A stretch of 62,659 nt of DNA, from contig NZ_AKJS01000085.1 in assembly GCF_000282215.1 (NCBI RefSeq), forward strand, positions 1 through 62,659, given 5' to 3'. Position numbers and translations under genes: made by a program. Origin of the DNA: Pseudomonas sp. GM21 (lineage in GTDB: Bacteria > Pseudomonadota > Gammaproteobacteria > Pseudomonadales > Pseudomonadaceae). Below are positions 26,650 through 36,342 of this stretch, in pieces (position 1 is the first letter of the stretch; each line of letters starts with the position of its first letter). Under the pieces are notes generated by a model that saw only the letters and a program-made list of their open reading frames with translations, was not told the origin of the DNA and searched no databases.

Positions 26650-27288
26650 ATGTCTGCACGCCGCCTGCTCTATGTGATGGACCCGATGTGTTCCTGGTGC
26701 TGGGGCTTTGCGCCAGTGGCAAACGCCTTGGTCGAGCAGGCGCACGCGGCGGGCGTAGAGGTGCATCTGATCGTCGGTGGTTTGCGCACCGGCAGTGGAG
26801 CGGCGCTGGAACCGACCACCCGCCGCTATATTCTGGAGCATTGGCAGGCGGTCACTGAGGCCACCGGCCAATCGTTCAAAACCGAAGGCGCTCTGCCCGA
26901 CGGCTTTGTCTACGACACCGAGCCTGCGTGCCGGGCGCTGGTGACTGCGCGTAGCCTGGCGCCGGATTGTGCATGGAAACTGCTGGGCCTGATTCAGCAC
27001 GCGTTCTATGTCGAGGGTCGCGACGTCACCCACGCCAGCGTGCTGGTGGAGCTGGCCGAGCAGGCCGGTCTGCCGCGCATCGAATTCGCCGCGGCATTCG
27101 ACCGCGCAGATATGCACACCGCCACGGCGGCTGATTTCACTTGGGTCCAGGACCTGGGCATCGCCGGTTTCCCTACGTTGCTGGCTGAGCGCAATGGTCA
27201 ATTGGCGTTGCTGACCAATGGTTATCAGCCCCTGAGTGAACTGTCCCCGTTGCTCGGCCGCTGGCTGGAGCGCGCTGCCTGTGCATGA
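26650..27288 (+). CDS. DsbA family thiol-disulfide protein
   Basis: A 212-residue protein with a thioredoxin-type CxxC at the N-terminus (MDPMCSWCWGF, Cys at about 13 and 16) and the cis-Pro region GIAGFPTLLA near 185. This is the FrnE/DsbA-like DUF953-type layout with a helical insertion. No signal peptide is seen, so it is probably cytoplasmic. It starts 3 bases after trhO and its end overlaps the ABC exporter start, suggesting one transcript. Confidence 0.85.
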   Translation: MSARRLLYVMDPMCSWCWGFAPVANALVEQAHAAGVEVHLIVGGLRTGSGAALEPTTRRYILEHWQAVTEATGQSFKTEGALPDGFVYDTEPACRALVTARSLAPDCAWKLLGLIQHAFYVEGRDVTHASVLVELAEQAGLPRIEFAAAFDRADMHTATAADFTWVQDLGIAGFPTLLAERNGQLALLTNGYQPLSELSPLLGRWLERAACA

Positions 27289-29098
27289 TGTACCCGATGA
27301 CGCCCCGGCTCCCAAGCATGTCGATCGATTGAGCTGGGCTGAAATCCGCCGACTGGCCCTGCACCATAAAAAATCCCTGTGGATCGCCAATGGCGTCGCG
27401 GTGCTGGCTACCTTGTGCAGTGTGCCAATTCCCTTGCTGCTGCCGTTGTTGGTGGACGAAGTGTTGTTGGGGCACGGCGACACCGCGCTGAAGGTCATGA
27501 ACCAGGTGCTGCCCGAAGGCTGGCAGAAAGCGGCGGGCTACATAGGCCTGATGTTGCTCGTAACCTTGTTGCTGCGCTGCGGTGCCCTGTTGTTCAACGT
27601 GGTGCAGGCAAAATTGTTCGCGGCACTGGCCAAGGACATTGTCTATCGAATTCGCACCCGGCTGATCGAGCGGCTCAAGCGCATTTCCCTTGGCGAATAC
27701 GAAAGTCTGGGCAGTGGCACGGTGACCACGCACATGGTTACTGACCTGGATACACTGGACAAATTCGTCGGTGAAACCCTCAGTCGTTTCCTTGTGGCGA
27801 TGCTGACCCTGGTCGGCACCGCGAGCATTCTGATCTGGATGCACTGGAAGCTGGCGCTGCTGATCATGTTGTTCAATCCGTTGGTGATTTACGCCACGGT
27901 GCTGCTGGGCAAGCGAGTCAAACACCTGAAGAAACTCGAGAACGACAGCACCTCGCGCTTCACCCAGGCACTGACCGAAACCCTCGACGCGATCCAGGAA
28001 GTCCGCGCTGGCAACCGTCAGGGATTTTTCCTCGGTCGCCTTGGCCTGCGGGCCCGGGAAGTGCGCGACTACGCGATCAACTCGCAATGGAAAACCGATG
28101 CCTCGAACCGGGCAAGCGGTTTGCTGTTCCAGTTTGGCATCGATATTTTTCGCGCGGCGGCCATGCTTACCGTGCTGTTCTCCGACCTGTCCATTGGCCA
28201 GATGCTGGCGGTATTCAGCTACCTGTGGTTCATGATCGGCCCGGTGGAACAACTGCTCAATTTGCAATACGCCTATTACGCCGCCAGCGGTGCGTTGTCG
28301 CGGATCAACGAACTGCTGGCCCGGGCCGATGAACCTCAATACCCCGGAGGCGTCGACCCGTTTCAGGGCCGTGATACCGTGGGCATTGAAGTCCAGGGCC
28401 TGAGTTTCGGTTACGGCGATGAGTTGGTGCTGAACAAGATGGACCTGTCCATTGCTCCCGGTGAAAAAGTCGCCATTGTGGGCGCCAGTGGGGGCGGCAA
28501 GAGTACGTTGGTGCAATTGTTGCTGGGCTTGTACACGCCACAGGCCGGGACCATTCGCTTCGGCGGCTCGACCCAACAGGAGATCGGCCTGGAAACCGTG
28601 CGTGAAAATGTCGCCGTGGTCTTGCAACATCCAGCGTTGTTCAATGACACCATCCGGGCCAACCTGACGATGGGCCGAGTGCGCAGCGACGAAGCCTGCT
28701 GGCAAGCACTGGAGATTGCGCAGCTGCACCACACGGTTCGAGCGCTGCCTGACGGCCTCGATAGCATCGTCGGACGTTCCGGTGTGCGTTTGTCCGGTGG
28801 CCAGCGCCAACGCCTGGCCATTGCGCGGATGGTCCTGGCCGAACCCAAAGTGGTGATTCTCGACGAGGCCACCTCGGCGCTGGACGCCGCCACCGAATAC
28901 AATCTGCACCAAGCGCTGGCGCGGTTCCTCAGCCACCGCACCACGTTGATCATTGCGCACCGCTTGTCAGCGGTGAAGCAGGCCGACCGGGTGCTGGTGT
29001 TCGATGGCGGACAGATAGCCGAGGATGGCGACCACCAGCAATTGATCGCAGAGGGTGGTTTGTACGCCAAGCTGTATGGGCACTTGCAACAGCTATAA
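27281..29098 (+). CDS. ABC exporter, fused permease and ATPase
   Basis: From GTG 27281 the protein has 605 residues. The membrane domain (about 35-325) has six hydrophobic segments (IANGVAVLATLCSVPIPLLLP and following). The ATPase domain (about 365-600) has Walker A GASGGGKSTL, signature LSGGQRQRLAIAR and Walker B VVILDEATSALD. The frame could start at 27236, but GTG 27281 has GGAG upstream and an 8-base overlap with the DsbA-like gene. It is an MsbA/lipid-A-like half-transporter that works as a homodimer; substrate unknown. It corresponds in position to PA0860 next to rbdA in P. aeruginosa. Confidence 0.88.
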   Translation: MHDVPDDAPAPKHVDRLSWAEIRRLALHHKKSLWIANGVAVLATLCSVPIPLLLPLLVDEVLLGHGDTALKVMNQVLPEGWQKAAGYIGLMLLVTLLLRCGALLFNVVQAKLFAALAKDIVYRIRTRLIERLKRISLGEYESLGSGTVTTHMVTDLDTLDKFVGETLSRFLVAMLTLVGTASILIWMHWKLALLIMLFNPLVIYATVLLGKRVKHLKKLENDSTSRFTQALTETLDAIQEVRAGNRQGFFLGRLGLRAREVRDYAINSQWKTDASNRASGLLFQFGIDIFRAAAMLTVLFSDLSIGQMLAVFSYLWFMIGPVEQLLNLQYAYYAASGALSRINELLARADEPQYPGGVDPFQGRDTVGIEVQGLSFGYGDELVLNKMDLSIAPGEKVAIVGASGGGKSTLVQLLLGLYTPQAGTIRFGGSTQQEIGLETVRENVAVVLQHPALFNDTIRANLTMGRVRSDEACWQALEIAQLHHTVRALPDGLDSIVGRSGVRLSGGQRQRLAIARMVLAEPKVVILDEATSALDAATEYNLHQALARFLSHRTTLIIAHRLSAVKQADRVLVFDGGQIAEDGDHQQLIAEGGLYAKLYGHLQQL

Positions 29099-29237
29099 CG
29101 CCGGATGCAGTTCAGCACGTCATTATCAGCGCAGGTACAGATGTTGACAGTTTGCTTGCCCGGATCGGGATCGCACCCTAGTCTAACGGTAGCGATCACA
29201 TTGGGATGATGATCTGGCAGTGCTAAAAAGGGACCTC

Positions 29238-31697
29238 ATGAATCAAACCCGGACTCTCGGAACACCACGGTTGTTGGGCATTGTCTGGCCATTTATTGCC
29301 GTCGTACTGTTTCAGGCCCTGTTGGGCGGCGTGAGCCTTTACGTTCTGTCGGCGGTGCGCGGCTATGTTGCCGGTGAAAGCCTGTGGTCGAAGGGGCAAA
29401 AAGACGCCATCTATTACCTCAACCTCTACGCTGACAGTCGCGACGAGGCGATATTCCTCAAATACCAGAACGCCATTGCCATACCCCAGGGTGGTCATGA
29501 GTTGCGTCTGGCGCTGGATCACCAGCCACCTGAAATCGATGCCGCGCGAGTGGCGATTCTCAAGGGGGGCAACCACCCTGACGACGTTTCCAGTCTGATC
29601 TGGCTCTACCTCAACTTCCGGCATTTCTCTTATCTCGAAAAAGCCATCGACCGCTGGACGGTGGGTGACGCCTACCTGCAGCAACTCGATGATGTTGCGC
29701 AGCAGATGCACCAACGCGTTGCCGACAGAAAGGTCACACCCGCTGATATCTGGCGCTGGAAAGACCAGATACTCGCCATCAACGATGCAGTGACGCCAGC
29801 CGCCAAAGCGTTCAGTGATGCATTGGGCGAAGGCTCGCGCTTGATCCTCCGGTTCCTGCTGGTGACCAACCTCGCCACGGCGCTGGGCTTGATTGCGCTT
29901 GCGTTGATGCGTACGCACAAGTTGCTCAAGCAGCGCCATGAATTCGCCGAAGCGCTGCAACTGGAGAAAGACCGGGCGCAGATCACGTTGCAGTCCATTG
30001 GCGACGGCGTGATTACCACGGATGTCGAAGGTGCTATCACCTACATGAATCCCGCCGCCGAGGCGCTGACCCACTGGAAAGGCGAACAGGCGACGGGTCT
30101 GCCGCTGGCTGCGCTGTTCAATCTCCTGGATGAAAACGCTCAGGCTGACGGGTTCACGTTGATCGAGCATATTCTGAGCGGTCAGCTCAGCGGTGGCAGC
30201 GAACATTCCAAACTGATTCAACGTCTGGATGGCAGCACGGTTTCGGTAACGCTGGTGGGTTCGCCGATTCGCAATGCGGGCAAGGTCAGTGGCACCGTGC
30301 TGGTGTTGCATGACATGACGCAGGAGCGCCAATACATTGCCAATCTCTCCTGGCAGGCGACTCATGACGCCTTGACCGGGCTCGCCAACCGCCGCGAGTT
30401 CGAGTTTCGACTGGAGCAGGCACTGCACAACCTGACGCGTCATACCGGGCGCCATGCCCTGATGTTTCTCGATCTGGATCAATTCAAACTGGTCAATGAC
30501 ACGTGCGGTCACGCGGCGGGCGATGAACTGCTGCGGCATATCTGTGCGTTGTTGCAATCCGGTTTGCGCGAAGGTGACACCCTGGCTCGGCTGGGTGGCG
30601 ATGAGTTCGGCATCCTGCTGGAAAACTGCGCCCCAGACGCTGCGGAGAAGATTGCCGAAAGTTTGCGCCTTACCGTACAAAACCTGCACTTCGTCTGGAA
30701 GGGTCGACCCTTTGTCACCACGGTGAGCATCGGGCTGGTGCATGTCGCGCACCCTCCTACGACGCTGGAAGCATCACTGCGCGCCGCTGATATGGCGTGC
30801 TACATGGCCAAGGAAAAAGGGCGCAATCGAGTTCAGGTCTATCACGCCGACGACTCGGAACTGTCATTGCGTTTTGGCGAGATGGCCTGGGTGCAGCGCC
30901 TGCATATAGCGCTGGAAGAGAATCGCTTTTGCCTGTACTCCCAGCAAATCGCGCCGTTGGGGCATACAGAGCGCGGCGGCGGGCATATCGAAATCCTGTT
31001 GCGTCTGCATGACGAAGCTGGCCGCATGATCTTGCCGGACAGTTTTATTCCAGCTGCGGAGCGTTATGGATTAATGACCGCACTTGATCGTTGGGTGGTG
31101 GAGAACGTCTTCAAGATCATTGCCCAATGCAGGGCCGAAGAGCGCAAAGGCCCATTAGCGATGTGTGCGATTAATCTGTCAGGCACAACTATCGGAGATG
31201 AGGCGTTTCTGGACTTCCTGCGTGAACAATTTGTTAACTATTCAATTCCACCTGAAATGATTTGTTTTGAAATCACAGAAACCAGTGCAATTTCAAATTT
31301 GGGCAGCGCAATTAGATTTATCAATGAACTCAAAGGTTTAGGTTGCCACTTTTCGTTAGATGATTTTTGCGCCGGAATGTCCTCGTTCGCTTACTTGAAA
31401 CATTTGCCTGTAGACTTCCTGAAGATCGACGGGAGTTTCGTAAAGGATATGTTGGACGACCCGATTAACCGCGCCATGGTCGAAGTAATTAACCACATCG
31501 GGCATGTCATGGGTAAGCGCACGATTGCCGAGTTTGTAGAGTCACCCCAGATTGAGCAGGCACTGCTTGAAATCGGGGTCGATTTCGCTCAAGGGTATGT
31601 CATTGAACGCCCGAATCCGTTTACCTGCGATAGTTTGCAAAGTCGTCCTGCCAGGCCTCAGCCTTTGTTATTCAAGGCCCCTGGCACGTTCCGTTGA
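29238..31697 (+). CDS. rbdA: Dual GGDEF/EAL c-di-GMP protein, RbdA ortholog by context
   Basis: 819 residues from ATG 29238 (AAGGGACCTC upstream; the GTG at 29220 is inferior). Order: a membrane helix (about 12-36), a periplasmic loop, a second helix (about 200-225), a PAS domain (about 250-365), GGDEF (intact GGDEF at 453-457) and EAL. In the EAL part the first motif reads EIL (Glu585) rather than EAL, and DDFG reads DDFC. The remaining acidic and lysine residues (CAINLSG, FEITETSA, KIDGSFV, AEFVES) are kept, so phosphodiesterase activity is plausible. P. aeruginosa RbdA lowers c-di-GMP and promotes biofilm dispersal, and lies in the same gene order. Confidence 0.88.
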   Translation: MNQTRTLGTPRLLGIVWPFIAVVLFQALLGGVSLYVLSAVRGYVAGESLWSKGQKDAIYYLNLYADSRDEAIFLKYQNAIAIPQGGHELRLALDHQPPEIDAARVAILKGGNHPDDVSSLIWLYLNFRHFSYLEKAIDRWTVGDAYLQQLDDVAQQMHQRVADRKVTPADIWRWKDQILAINDAVTPAAKAFSDALGEGSRLILRFLLVTNLATALGLIALALMRTHKLLKQRHEFAEALQLEKDRAQITLQSIGDGVITTDVEGAITYMNPAAEALTHWKGEQATGLPLAALFNLLDENAQADGFTLIEHILSGQLSGGSEHSKLIQRLDGSTVSVTLVGSPIRNAGKVSGTVLVLHDMTQERQYIANLSWQATHDALTGLANRREFEFRLEQALHNLTRHTGRHALMFLDLDQFKLVNDTCGHAAGDELLRHICALLQSGLREGDTLARLGGDEFGILLENCAPDAAEKIAESLRLTVQNLHFVWKGRPFVTTVSIGLVHVAHPPTTLEASLRAADMACYMAKEKGRNRVQVYHADDSELSLRFGEMAWVQRLHIALEENRFCLYSQQIAPLGHTERGGGHIEILLRLHDEAGRMILPDSFIPAAERYGLMTALDRWVVENVFKIIAQCRAEERKGPLAMCAINLSGTTIGDEAFLDFLREQFVNYSIPPEMICFEITETSAISNLGSAIRFINELKGLGCHFSLDDFCAGMSSFAYLKHLPVDFLKIDGSFVKDMLDDPINRAMVEVINHIGHVMGKRTIAEFVESPQIEQALLEIGVDFAQGYVIERPNPFTCDSLQSRPARPQPLLFKAPGTFR

Positions 31698-31742
31698 AAT
31701 CTCTCGCTGATCCGAACAATCACAATCAAAAGGAGCTCGACA

Positions 31743-32537
31743 GTGATCGACACATTCCACCGAACCGGACCCCTCATGGAAGCGGCAAGCTATCCCGCCT
31801 GGGCTCAACAGCTCATCAAGGATTGCAGCGAGAGCAAGCGCCGGGTTGTTGAGCACGAACTGTATCAGCGCATGCGAGACAACAAGCTCAGCGCCAAGAC
31901 CATGCGCCAGTACCTTATTGGTGGCTGGCCGGTTGTAGAGCAGTTCGCGTTATACATGGCACAAAACCTGACCAAAACCCGCTTTGCCCGCCATCCCGGT
32001 GAAGACATGGCGCGGCGTTGGCTGATGCGCAATATTCGTGTGGAATTGAACCATGCCGATTATTGGGTGCATTGGAGTCGGGCCCACGGTGTCAGCCTGG
32101 AAGACCTGCAAGCACAACAGGTTGCCCCTGAACTTCACGCCTTGAGCCATTGGTGCTGGCACACCAGTTCGGCCGATTCGTTGATCGTGGCCATCGCTGC
32201 GACCAACTATGCCATTGAAGGCGCGACCGGTGAGTGGTCGGCCCTGGTCTGCTCCAGTGGCGTCTACGCTGCGGCATTCCCGGAGGAAGATCGCAAACGG
32301 GCCATGAAGTGGTTGAAGATGCATGCCCAGTACGACGATGCTCATCCATGGGAAGCGCTGGAAATCATCTGTACCCTGGCGGGCATGAACCCGAGCAAAT
32401 CCCTGCAAGTGGAACTGCGACAGGCGGTGTGCAAGAGCTATGACTACATGCACCTGTTTCTGGAGCGCTGCATGCAACTGGAGCATTCGGAAAAGGCGCC
32501 TGTGACGCGTGAGCGCCTGGCCTTGGCTGAAAGCTGA
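31743..32537 (+). CDS. TenA/iron-containing redox enzyme-like protein
   Basis: A 264-residue helical protein. The GTG start at 31743 is set by a strong AAAGGAGCTCGAC. The segments PAWAQQLIKDCSESKRRVVEHELYQ, MRQYLIGGWPVVEQFALYMA and NYAIEGATGEWSALV fit the TenA/PqqC/heme-oxygenase-like fold. Its enzymatic role is unknown; it lacks enough recognisable TenA active-site residues to call it a thiaminase. It follows rbdA by 45 bases and the pair is also adjacent in P. aeruginosa, hinting at a link with c-di-GMP signalling. Confidence 0.75.
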   Translation: MIDTFHRTGPLMEAASYPAWAQQLIKDCSESKRRVVEHELYQRMRDNKLSAKTMRQYLIGGWPVVEQFALYMAQNLTKTRFARHPGEDMARRWLMRNIRVELNHADYWVHWSRAHGVSLEDLQAQQVAPELHALSHWCWHTSSADSLIVAIAATNYAIEGATGEWSALVCSSGVYAAAFPEEDRKRAMKWLKMHAQYDDAHPWEALEIICTLAGMNPSKSLQVELRQAVCKSYDYMHLFLERCMQLEHSEKAPVTRERLALAES

Positions 32538-32561
32538 TCCATAGGCAATACAAACCAAAAC

Positions 32562-32587
32562 GTGGGAGCGAGCAGGCTCGCTCCCAC
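32562..32587. repeat. Single REP palindrome
   Basis: A perfect 26-base palindrome-like hairpin, gtgggagcgagc / gctcgctcccac. It lies between the convergent TenA-like gene and the diguanylate cyclase, so it may also act as a terminator. Confidence 0.8.
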
Positions 32588-32612
32588 AGTGGTTTCTAGT
32601 GTTGCCTAGGGC

Positions 32613-33539
32613 TCAACCCGCCATTGCCAGCCGGTTGCGTCCCTCGCGCTTGGCGACATACAGCGCACTGTCGGCCCGCCGCACCAAGCTTTCGGCAGAT
32701 TCGCCAGGCAGGAGGGTCGAGCATCCGAGGCTGACGGTCAGCTCTATTGCATTGCCTTCGGCTTGGTAATCCTCGACCTGAGCCGCCATGCGCAGGCGCT
32801 CGCCGACCATGGCCGCGGCGTCCCGGGTGGTGTTGGACAGCAGGATCAGGAACTCTTCGCCGCCAAACCGGAACACCATGTCGACATTGCGCAACTGGTT
32901 TTTGATCGCGGTGGCGACAGCCTTGAGCACCTCATCGCCCGCATTGTGGCCGTAACTGTCGTTGACGTTTTTGAAGTGATCGATGTCCAGCATCAGCAAC
33001 GACAAAGGCATCAAGTGGCGTCGCGACATCTCGATTTCCCGTTCCAGGGTCTGATCCATGGCAATGCGGTTCCCGGTATCGGTCAGCGGGTCGCGCAACG
33101 CGCTTTGGGTCGCGGCTCGGTAAAGAAGGGCATTTCGCATCGGGAAGAGCAGTGCGGACAACAACGACTCCAGATTGCCTTGATCCTGCTCGCTGAATCG
33201 CTGATTGCGCCGGAACACCAGTTCGCCGAGCTGTTCGCCTTCATGGCTGAGGCTATAACTGACCGAATGATGGCCGCGCTGGCCAAACTCCAGGCGCAAG
33301 TCACTCTCCTGATGCTGATAGTTCAAGGCATCCAGTGGCACCAGTTGCTGAACTTCGCGGAAGAAAAGCCCGAGAATGCGTTGTGGCTCAAGACTGGTTT
33401 GCAGCTGCTGACCCAGTTGCTGGCGCAATTGCGCAAGACTGACAGGCCGCTCCAGAAGGGGAGGCAGCTGAGCAAATCCCAGGCGTTGCAACTTGGCACT
33501 GTCGAAGTCAATTGCGTTGGACTGGGAAGGTAATTTCAT
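32613..33539 (-). CDS. Diguanylate cyclase (GGDEF) protein
   Basis: A 308-residue cytoplasmic protein. The N-terminal half (about 1-140) looks like a degenerate sensory (GAF-like) region. The C-terminal GGDEF domain (about 145-305) has the start motif DPLTDTGNRIAMDQTLERE, the metal Asp in LLMLDIDHFKNVND and the intact active site RFGGEEF. No membrane helix or EAL domain is present. It should make c-di-GMP. It converges with the rbdA-TenA pair, which carries opposing enzymatic potential. Confidence 0.9.
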   Translation of the reverse strand: MKLPSQSNAIDFDSAKLQRLGFAQLPPLLERPVSLAQLRQQLGQQLQTSLEPQRILGLFFREVQQLVPLDALNYQHQESDLRLEFGQRGHHSVSYSLSHEGEQLGELVFRRNQRFSEQDQGNLESLLSALLFPMRNALLYRAATQSALRDPLTDTGNRIAMDQTLEREIEMSRRHLMPLSLLMLDIDHFKNVNDSYGHNAGDEVLKAVATAIKNQLRNVDMVFRFGGEEFLILLSNTTRDAAAMVGERLRMAAQVEDYQAEGNAIELTVSLGCSTLLPGESAESLVRRADSALYVAKREGRNRLAMAG

Positions 33540-33910
33540 ATGGCGTAAGCCCCTAAGCGGTAAAGCTGTCTTACAAGCTGGGTGAGAGCGGCTTTGGGCT
33601 ACGCGTCATACTGGTCCATCAGTCCCGTAGGACATATGCCGCAAGTTTAGTCCGCTTTGCCGAAGGTCAATAATCTATCGACTCAGGCGTGCACCCGTTG
33701 CTTTCACACTGCTGTCTGAGAAGCTTTAGAGCGAAAGTCGTGCCATTCGGTTCAGTCTTATAAAAACCTATATGAATCATCAGGTTGGATGCTATGGCAA
33801 AGGTGGGAGATGAAATGGGTGACGGTTGTTTGACTCATAAGGGGGCATGGTAATGGCGCGCTTTGTGTGCCACGCCGGGAAGTCGGCACGGCACTAAGCG
33901 ACGCACGGTG
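33540..33910. other. 371-base gap without a recognised gene
   Basis: This holds the promoter and leader of the minus-strand diguanylate cyclase and the downstream region of yciK. A short frame, ATG 33794 to TAA 33853 (19 codons), is present but has no support. A weak inverted segment, gtgccacgcc...ggcacggcac, is near 33868-33895. I could not identify an RNA gene. Confidence 0.5.
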
Positions 33911-34651
33911 TTACTGGGCGTTGAACGCCTGGCCATTGATGCCTGTACTGTCCGGGCCCATCAGGTACAGATAGACCGGCATGATTTCTTCCGGAGTCGG
34001 GTTGTCGAGCGGATTTTCCCCCGGGTAAGCCTGGGCCCGCATGCTGGTGCGGGTGGCGCCCGGGTTGATGCTGTTGGAGCGGACCGGGGCCACGGTGTCC
34101 ACTTCGTCGGCCAGGGTTTGCATCAGGCCTTCGGTGGCAAACTTGGACACACCATAAGCGCCCCAATAGGCACGCCCCTTGCGGCCGACGCTACTGGAAG
34201 TAAACACCACCGAAGCGTCCTGCGACAGCTTTAGCAGAGGCAGCAGGGTACTGGTGAGCATGAACATGGCGTTCACGTTGACGTGCATGACGCGCATGAA
34301 GTTTTCGCCGGACAGCTGTTCGACCGGCGTGCGCGGACCGATGATCGACGCGTTATGCAGCAAGCCGTCGAGATGGCCGAATTCGGTCTCGATCATGGCG
34401 GCCAGTTCGTCGTACTGGTGGGGCAGGGCGGTTTCCAGGTTGAACGGGATCACCGCCGGCTGTGGGTGCCCGGCTGCTTCGATTTCGTCATAAACCTGAG
34501 TCAGGTTGGCTTCGGTCTTGCCCAGCAGCAAGACGGTGGCGCCATGGGCTGCGTAGGTTTTCGCAGCCGCCGCGCCGATGCCGCGACCAGCACCGGTGAC
34601 CAGAATGACCCGGTCCTTGAGCAGTTCAGGGCGAGCGGAATAATCAAACAT
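33911..34651 (-). CDS. yciK: YciK family SDR oxidoreductase
   Basis: A 246-residue classical SDR starting MFDYSARPELLKDRVILVTGAGRGIG. The glycine motif TGAGRGIG, LHNAS (in place of NNAG) and the catalytic region SSSVGRKGRAYWGAYGVSK (Tyr and Lys four residues apart) are present. The start pattern and length match YciK. Substrate not known. It is downstream of mupP on the same strand, separated by an inverted repeat, and in P. aeruginosa the homolog also follows ubiG-mupP. Confidence 0.88.
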   Translation of the reverse strand: MFDYSARPELLKDRVILVTGAGRGIGAAAAKTYAAHGATVLLLGKTEANLTQVYDEIEAAGHPQPAVIPFNLETALPHQYDELAAMIETEFGHLDGLLHNASIIGPRTPVEQLSGENFMRVMHVNVNAMFMLTSTLLPLLKLSQDASVVFTSSSVGRKGRAYWGAYGVSKFATEGLMQTLADEVDTVAPVRSNSINPGATRTSMRAQAYPGENPLDNPTPEEIMPVYLYLMGPDSTGINGQAFNAQ

Positions 34652-34730
34652 AAAAAACCCTCAACAAAAACAGTAAAGAGAGCGCGACACGACCATTCGC
34701 GAGCAAGTCCGTCAGGCCCGGATGCGGTCT

Positions 34731-34862
34731 GTAGCAGCTGGCGAAGCCTGCGTTCGGCTGCGCAGCAGTCGCAAATACTGCGAGCATGGACAAGCTGAAA
34801 CACCGGGTCGTCTGATTTCACGACTGCTTCGCAGCCGAACGCAGCCTACGGCAGCAGCTACA
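34731..34862. repeat. Long inverted repeat with 'ctgcgttcggctgcg' core
   Basis: Arm 34731-34777 (gtagcagctggcgaagcctg...) and an arm ending at 34862 (...cagcctacggcagcagctac) are imperfect reverse complements around a central spacer. This is a fourth repeat type, also common in fluorescent pseudomonads as far as I recall. It separates mupP from yciK. Confidence 0.75.
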
Positions 34863-34910
34863 AGGAATGCATAGTTGCTGGCATTCCTGACTCGCTCACA
34901 GAATCGGTTC

Positions 34911-35582
34911 TCAGCAACCACACAAAGCGCTATCAAGCACCTTGCGCAGTTCCAGCGGATGATCCACTACCACGTCCGCGCCCCAGTGTCGCGGGTTGTC
35001 GTCGGGGTGAATGTAGCCGTAGGTCACCGCAGCTGTCTTGGTGCCGGCATCACGCCCCGACTCGATATCGCGCAGGTCATCGCCGACAAACAGCACGCTG
35101 GCCGGGTCCAGGTCGAGCATTTTGCACGCCAGAATCAGCGGTTCCGGATCGGGCTTGCTGTTCTTCACGTGATCGGGGCAGATCAGGAGTGCGGAACGCT
35201 CGGCCAGCCCCAGTTGCTGCATGATCGGCTCGGCGAAACGCAGTGGCTTGTTGGTGACCACGCCCCAGATCAGGTTGGCCTTCTCGATGTCGGCCAGCAG
35301 TTCGCCCATGCCATCGAAGAGTTTGCTGTGCACCGCACACCCGGCCAGATAGCGCTCCAGGAACTCCAGTCGCAGTTCCTCAAAGCCCGGTGATTCCGGG
35401 TCGATCGAAAAGGTCACGGCGACCATCGCCTTGGCGCCGCCGGAGATCTCGTCACGAATGTGCTGGTCATTCATGGGCGGCATGCCACGATCAGCGCGCA
35501 TCGCCTGGCAGATGGCAATAAAGTCCGGCGCGGTGTCGAGCAGCGTGCCGTCCATGTCAAAAAGGACTGCTCTGATACGCAT
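34911..35582 (-). CDS. mupP: MurNAc-6-phosphate phosphatase MupP (HAD family)
   Basis: A 223-residue HAD-IA phosphatase. Motif I is [15 protein letters not shown] with the nucleophile and acid Asp pair; motif II/III is in [15 protein letters not shown]; motif IV is [16 protein letters not shown]. Such proteins are often labelled phosphoglycolate phosphatase (Gph). The copy immediately downstream of ubiG in Pseudomonas is MupP of the peptidoglycan-recycling pathway that bypasses MurA. It starts 4 bases after the ubiG stop. Confidence 0.88.
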   Translation of the reverse strand: MRIRAVLFDMDGTLLDTAPDFIAICQAMRADRGMPPMNDQHIRDEISGGAKAMVAVTFSIDPESPGFEELRLEFLERYLAGCAVHSKLFDGMGELLADIEKANLIWGVVTNKPLRFAEPIMQQLGLAERSALLICPDHVKNSKPDPEPLILACKMLDLDPASVLFVGDDLRDIESGRDAGTKTAAVTYGYIHPDDNPRHWGADVVVDHPLELRKVLDSALCGC

Positions 35583-35586
35583 CGGC

Positions 35587-36285
35587 TTACTCCTCTCGCA
35601 GGGTCTGGATCATGTAGTTGACGTCCACATCGGCCGCCAGTTTGTAGTGCTTGGTCAACGGGTTGTAGGTCAGGCCGATGATGTCCTTGACGGTCAGGCC
35701 CGCCATGCGACTCCAGGCGCCAAGCTCGGATGGGCGGATGAATTTCTTGAAATCGTGCGTGCCGCGCGGCAGCAGTTTCATGATGTATTCAGCGCCGACA
35801 ATGGCGAACAGGTAAGCCTTCGGGTTGCGGTTGATGGTGGAGAAGAACACCTGGCCGCCGGGCTTGACCATGCGGAAGCAGGCGCGGATGACCGAAGACG
35901 GATCGGGTACGTGCTCAAGCATTTCCAGGCACGTGACGACGTCGAATTGCTCGGGCATTTCCTCGGCGAGACCTTCGGCCGTGATCTGTCGGTATTCGAC
36001 GTTCACGCCCGACTCCAGTTGGTGCAACTGCGCGACCGCGAGCGGCGCTTCACCCATGTCGATACCCATGACGGTGGCGCCGCGCTGGGCCATGGCCTCG
36101 CTGAGAATCCCGCCGCCGCAACCGACGTCCAGCACCTTCTTGCCGGCCAGATTGACGCGTTCGTCAATCCAGTTGACCCGCAGCGGATTGATGTCGTGAA
36201 GTGGCTTGAACTCGCTTTCACGGTCCCACCAGCGATGGGCCAGGGCTTCGAATTTGGCGATCTCGGCGTAGTCGACGTTGCTCAT
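35587..36285 (-). CDS. ubiG: Ubiquinone O-methyltransferase UbiG
   Basis: A 232-residue SAM methyltransferase starting [21 protein letters not shown], the UbiG N-terminal signature. SAM motif I is [16 protein letters not shown], and the [17 protein letters not shown] and [15 protein letters not shown] segments are typical. It catalyses both O-methylations in ubiquinone synthesis. First gene of a minus-strand unit ubiG-mupP-yciK. Confidence 0.96.
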   Translation of the reverse strand: MSNVDYAEIAKFEALAHRWWDRESEFKPLHDINPLRVNWIDERVNLAGKKVLDVGCGGGILSEAMAQRGATVMGIDMGEAPLAVAQLHQLESGVNVEYRQITAEGLAEEMPEQFDVVTCLEMLEHVPDPSSVIRACFRMVKPGGQVFFSTINRNPKAYLFAIVGAEYIMKLLPRGTHDFKKFIRPSELGAWSRMAGLTVKDIIGLTYNPLTKHYKLAADVDVNYMIQTLREE

Positions 36286-36342
36286 GGTTCAGTCCTCTAA
36301 AACTTGAAAAATCCTGTTGCCCCGGTGTTGGGTCCGGGGATC

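Noticed and set aside
25699..28960. Two frames of about 600 codons antisense to trhO, the DsbA-like gene and the ABC exporter
   Set aside because: Low-complexity His/Arg/Gln-rich translations covering well-supported plus-strand genes.
33863..34234. A 123-codon plus-strand frame opposite yciK
   Set aside because: Shadow of the SDR gene; the minus-strand protein has full SDR motifs.
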